Assembly: GCA_013396915.1 (NCBI GenBank)
Contig: VWZL01000198.1
Location: 161,512-225,511 of the forward strand
Direction of reading: 5' to 3'
Length of the DNA stretch: 64,000 nt
Source of the DNA: Stercorarius parasiticus
Taxonomy: Eukaryota; Chordata; Aves; Charadriiformes; Stercorariidae
In this document: one piece after another, positions 59,649 to 64,000 of the stretch
How positions within the stretch are numbered: the first letter of the stretch is position 1
Layout: each line of letters starts with the position of its first letter
The notes under the pieces: model-generated
Told to the model about the DNA's origin: nothing
What the model saw: only the letters and a program-made list of their open reading frames with translations
Databases searched by the model: none
Translations under genes and position numbers: made by a program

Positions 59649-62600
59649 GCCCTGTTTCTTGTTTAAAGTGATGGACTGTGGAGGGTTAAGGTTAGATTAA
59701 TAACATCCCCTAACTGTAGCATAGTTCAAACATATCCCTTCCTAATTAAGCTAAAAGGCTCAGAATTGAAGCAACAGTATGTTCTTGAAGTAGAAAAATT
59801 AGAGTATAAAAAGCTAGAGTATAAAAATAGAGCAAAACCTTTTACTACTTTGAAATTGGAAGTTATATTTGTCTTTCAGAAGTGCCACTTATTGCTAAAA
59901 TTGGAATCACTGCTAGGGATTAAACTACATTATACAACTCAAACAGTCTCTTCTGACAAAAACATTTCTTAATTGTTTTTGATAAAACAAATGAGCATAT
60001 TGTTCTGGATTACATATGTAATATGTTTGAAGCTTTGCAACTGAAACAAAGTAGTGTCAAGTCATCTCCTTTTGTATTAATCGTCTTTCCTCCTCTTTGA
60101 CACAGAAGGTGAAACCTCTCTCCCTTATTTCTCATTATATACATATAGAAACTTACTCAACTTCTTTAGTCTTCAGTGTAGGAAAGTTACATCTCAAGTT
60201 TGTTCCTGTCATTCTTGCTTTAACTTTTGATTTATTGTCATGCTTATCTTTCCAGAAACCATTTTCTGTGGTTGTACAGAAAAAATTCTTTTAAAGTTCT
60301 ACCACAGTAGTTCATTCCATCTGCAGAAACAGCAGAATAACTTAGTTTGTGAAAATCTTGATAGTTGAAAGTCAATGATCAAATGGAGATTTTTTAACTG
60401 CTACCAATATAATAAACTGTAAACATGTTAAAGCCAGAATTTTAGAATTAACTTCATAATTAGCAATTACCTAACATCATGAAAAAATAAAATCTCCAAG
60501 TGACAAGAAAAAGATGAGTAAGTCCAACTACCTCTGAATAATTCTACTGGGAATAATGTTCTTTCCTGAGTAATCTACCAGTCTTCATAATTGTTATTGG
60601 CCATGGATCGAATGTAATCATTCCACTTATAAGAAGATTAGGCCCATTAGAAATATCACCAAGTTCAGTAAGACAATCAGTAAAATGATCTTTATCATGA
60701 ATAAAGGGGCCAAAAAACACTTATTTTGGAGTATTCCTTTAGAAGAATTGGTGGCTGATATGGAGAGCGAGATAGATATGAACTCAGAAACAATAGTCCT
60801 ATATTCTTCAAGATTTCAAATCTCAGACTGTGATTCCAGCAGATTCTGTATTTATTCATAGTCTAGAAACTCATAACATTATCTTTCCTAGTTCACAAGG
60901 AGGGTAAGAGTGAAGGGGCACACCAGGTGGCAAAACTGACCATTATATTAGTCCATTCTCATGTTTCTTTTATAGATCTTTTTTTTTTCCAGGAAGAATT
61001 CAGATTTCAGATATATGTAGCAATTATCAGTCTAATGAGGCAGACATTAAACTGCATTATAATCATTTAACTGACCTCACTGGATCCTGGATCAGGAATT
61101 TAAACCATTTTGACTCTTTCTAATGGTATAATGGATATTTCACCTGGGTAATATATCTGGAAATGACTGGTTTAGATCTGAGTTTGTGTAACCTCAGCAC
61201 AAGGTAACCTCAGCTTCACCAGAACCTGAATCATCCAGAATGTACCCATTGAATGTCTAACTACTTCAGCCTATTTTATTACTTAAAATATTAATTTAAC
61301 CACCTGGAAATAGCCTCGTGAATCAAGGCAGGAGCTCCAAAGTGAGGGTTGTCTCTGTCTCTCACCTCTGTGTTTTCCTAAGTATTTGCTTCTGCTTGAG
61401 AGCCCCAAAGAATAAGGTGGCAGACAAAAGCTCATAAGAAATATGATTTCTCAGTTCTTACTTCAAACAGAAAGACTAATAGAATTAGTAAATAGAATAT
61501 AGATGATTACATACTCCAATATGCATAAATTATACTTTTAATATGAGCACAGCATACACAACATCAGTTTATGAAATTATACAGGCATATTACTGCATTA
61601 TAAGGAAGGATTTCTTCATCATTTTTCATTACTCTGATACCTTAGAACTTGCTTTATTATCTTAATTATGACACACCTGTTAATAACACTTATGTGACTG
61701 GAAAAAAAAATTACATAGGAGTTATATTGTGCCAGAAAGCATGCGACAAATAAGCAAGTAATTCTTTTCAGAAACACATTTGGTGAACTGCTTTGGTGAA
61801 TTAAGTGCTGTATTTTTCTTTGAGGCTACAGCTGATATTCGGTTATCTCTAACATTTACTCTATTTAGTATTGTTTTAATTTATGGCAATATCTCAATTA
61901 AAAGACCCAAGATAAGATAAATATTGAACCAAATGAATTCAGCCTATGAAAATCCTATTTGCAACATTTTGAATTGTCTTCATTCAAATATAGTTACTGC
62001 CTTGTGATATATTATTTCAGCCAGCACCATGATTTGGAAACTTTTCTTAAAACAATATTTGATCAATTTCATTAATGGAGCAAAGTCAGGATTTGAGACA
62101 AAGGTTGTCAATGTAGAGATGCTTTCTGTTTATCTGTTAAATCTACAAGGAAGAATCATTAAAAAGAACAAATTCTCAGATGTGTCTCATTCAATGCAAA
62201 ATTTACTATTAGTTACTTTGAAAAGAAAAAGTAAGAGCAGTTGGACTTCTTGTAAGAGGAAAAATTATATGTCTTGACATATTTGTCATACTAAACCCAT
62301 AGATGGGCAAGTAGAAGCAGTAAAAAGAAAAGGAATACAAACGATTATTCAGCATCTATACTAAAACAACACAAAATGAGGATTCTGTTTTAAAGAAGAA
62401 CAAAAATAAAAAAAAGAAAAAAAATTGCATTTAATTTATAAAAGCCAGTCTGGAAACACTAGATATATGATTAACGCAATGTTGCCCTGAGTAGAGAGCC
62501 AGTCTAGTCTTTACAGATTTAAATAATCAATATAATAAAGGAATTATCAAATATGACCAGAGTGTTTCTCCTTTCACCTGACTTCTTCAGTTATTCTTTC

Positions 62601-63667
62601 TGTCCCTCTTTGACATTTTAAATTACCTTTATCTCTATATGGCATATTCACTATTTTTAAATGATGGAATTCACATGCTACACAAAAATACACTTTGTTG
62701 CCTGCCAGTTTTCTTTTTCATAAGAAATAATTGCATATCCAATAACTTTTCTAGAAAATTGTCTCCCCCTTTCACTTTCTTCCTTTCTTCTGTAGTGTAA
62801 CCAAACATACATGTAGCTCCCCTGACATGGAGTTAATACATTAGCATTTTCACTTGATTTCATCAAGTACATTACTACTTTAGGAAGTGACTCTGTGAAA
62901 GGAAGAAAAGGAAAGAAATTCACTGGGAATATATATTTATTTTCTATGAAAAGGTTTTTTATGCCATATTCTCCCCTTTAAGTAAACATTTGGTTATTCT
63001 TCTCAGCCCTGCATACTCAGCCTGCGATTTGAGAATCAAGTTGGCTTCTTTCCATCTCATCTATTATCACCAATAACACGGGTTTTGCAGGCCAAATTAG
63101 TCCCTTGTTTGCACCTGTGCCCCTTAATGCCATCACTGGGTTTACACAGCTGTAATTGCTTCGAATATAGTAAACAGCTCAGATGATGCACAAGGTGGAA
63201 TTGGATCCACATGTGAATCTCTTTCAGCTGTGTTGACTGTAAGGTCAACTAGAATAAAAAGCAGCAAAACTTCCCCTTATGACTGGAGTTGGTAGATATA
63301 ATTTTTTCAGGAATAGCTCTCTACTCTGATTGCTGGGGGCAGAAAAGCATTTTGTTACACTGTTGGGATGGACAGAAAACAAAAGGAAGATGATTTAGAT
63401 TTTCCGCAGAAGACAGAATTTGAATTTACTGAGTAATACTTTGCAGTTCAAACATAAAATCAGGTCCGTATTCGGTTTTTCTCGAAGTGGGGAGTTCAGG
63501 CATGTAGTAAAGAGAAAGCTATCAATGATTAGTCTAAGATTTCAAGATAATCTCTCAATTAAATATTTACAGTAAGAAGTAAAGTTTTACTCTTTAATCA
63601 ATGGGATTAAAAATAGTTTTAAACTCTTTAATCCACCAGATTTAGCTTCTTCCTGTTATCTATAACT

Positions 63668-63694
63668 TTCTTTTTTCTTTTTTTTCTTTTTTCC
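63668..63694. repeat. Polypyrimidine (T/C) tract
   Basis: T-runs of six to eight separated by single C bases. Confidence 0.92.
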
Positions 63695-64000
63695 AAGCCA
63701 AACAGAAACCCTCACACTAAATCTAGCAATAGAAGGCCTGGGTGAAATATTTTAAAATTTCTGACTATTTATTAAGTGTAATCATGTCCGGGTATTCTCT
63801 ACAGTGATGATGAACGCAGCATGCAGTACATAATATTCTTCCTTTCTGTATGTCAGAGAATATAAACACAGAAGGCCAAAAGCCCTTAATCTCTCAGGCA
63901 AATCTGTCCGGGTTGCAAATAAGGGCCTCTCAAATAGTTCTGTGGTCCCAAAGCACAATTCTCTTCAATCCAGCAAACTAATATCTAAATCAGCTTTTAT

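Larger units (their letters stand above)
55581..64000. other. AT-rich unique DNA with low-complexity tracts, no gene recognised
   Basis: About 8.4 kb without recognisable CR1, LTR or coding sequence. Low-complexity sites: a C/T tract at 57131-57185 ending in an N, CTATTTTTTT repeats near 57702-57725, a 10-C run at 59639-59648, and a T/C tract at 63668-63694. Short open frames (60-82 codons) have no recognisable domains. Confidence 0.5.

Noticed and set aside
59766..59972. Short duplication TAGAGTATAAAAA within a 68-codon open frame
   Set aside because: An 18-bp slip in AT-rich DNA; no sign of coding.

Overview
The window looks like bird genomic DNA from an AT-rich, gene-poor interval: intergenic desert or a very large intron. 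The evidence is many CR1 (chicken repeat 1) LINE copies, most ending in the avian 3' tail built on ATTCTATG or ATTCTGTG, plus one solitary avian ERVL-type LTR with an intact 5-bp target-site duplication. No intact host protein-coding gene, rRNA, tRNA, CRISPR array or prokaryotic operon was found. Every recognisable protein similarity comes from CR1 ORF2 (apurinic-type endonuclease plus reverse transcriptase), and all copies are 5'-truncated and broken. The exact bird order cannot be read from the sequence; a neoavian bird is a guess from the LTR type. || Layout. 1-2659: AT-rich unique DNA with a perfect 16-bp-arm hairpin near 2250. 2660-3433: CR1 (+). 4577-5515: solo LTR flanked by TCATA on both sides. 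6180-7381: CR1 (+) with reverse transcriptase remnant. 7751-7812: CR1 tail (-). 8301-8420: recent 60-bp tandem duplication. 11000-13270: CR1 (-) carrying both endonuclease and RT remnants with an internal deletion of about 450 bp. 16026-16194: CR1 tail (+). 18758-19400: very old L3-like CR1 (+). 20029-22620: the longest CR1 (-), endonuclease through RT to 3' end. 26699-27485: CR1 (-). 27486-36660: about 9 kb of unique AT-rich DNA. 36695-36960: a TATA box followed by a possible first exon with a good splice donor. 38282-38650: diverged 176-bp tandem repeat. 38783-38876: CR1 tail. 44302-44711: CpG-depleted GC-rich insertion of unknown family. 47671-48890, 50180-50955, 51011-51325 and 55371-55580: four more CR1 copies, all (-). 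55581-64000: unique AT-rich DNA with low-complexity tracts. || CR1 copies together cover about 11 kb. They belong to several subfamilies of different age, so the interval has collected insertions over a long time. No genes act together here. Points worth a second look are the possible promoter/first exon at 36.7 kb, the unclassified GC-rich island at 44.3-44.7 kb, the 176-bp repeat at 38.3-38.65 kb, the exactly bounded solo LTR, and a possible short exon at 49.16-49.29 kb. I saw no convincing novel biological system. All family assignments rest on recognising consensus motifs by eye, without a database search.
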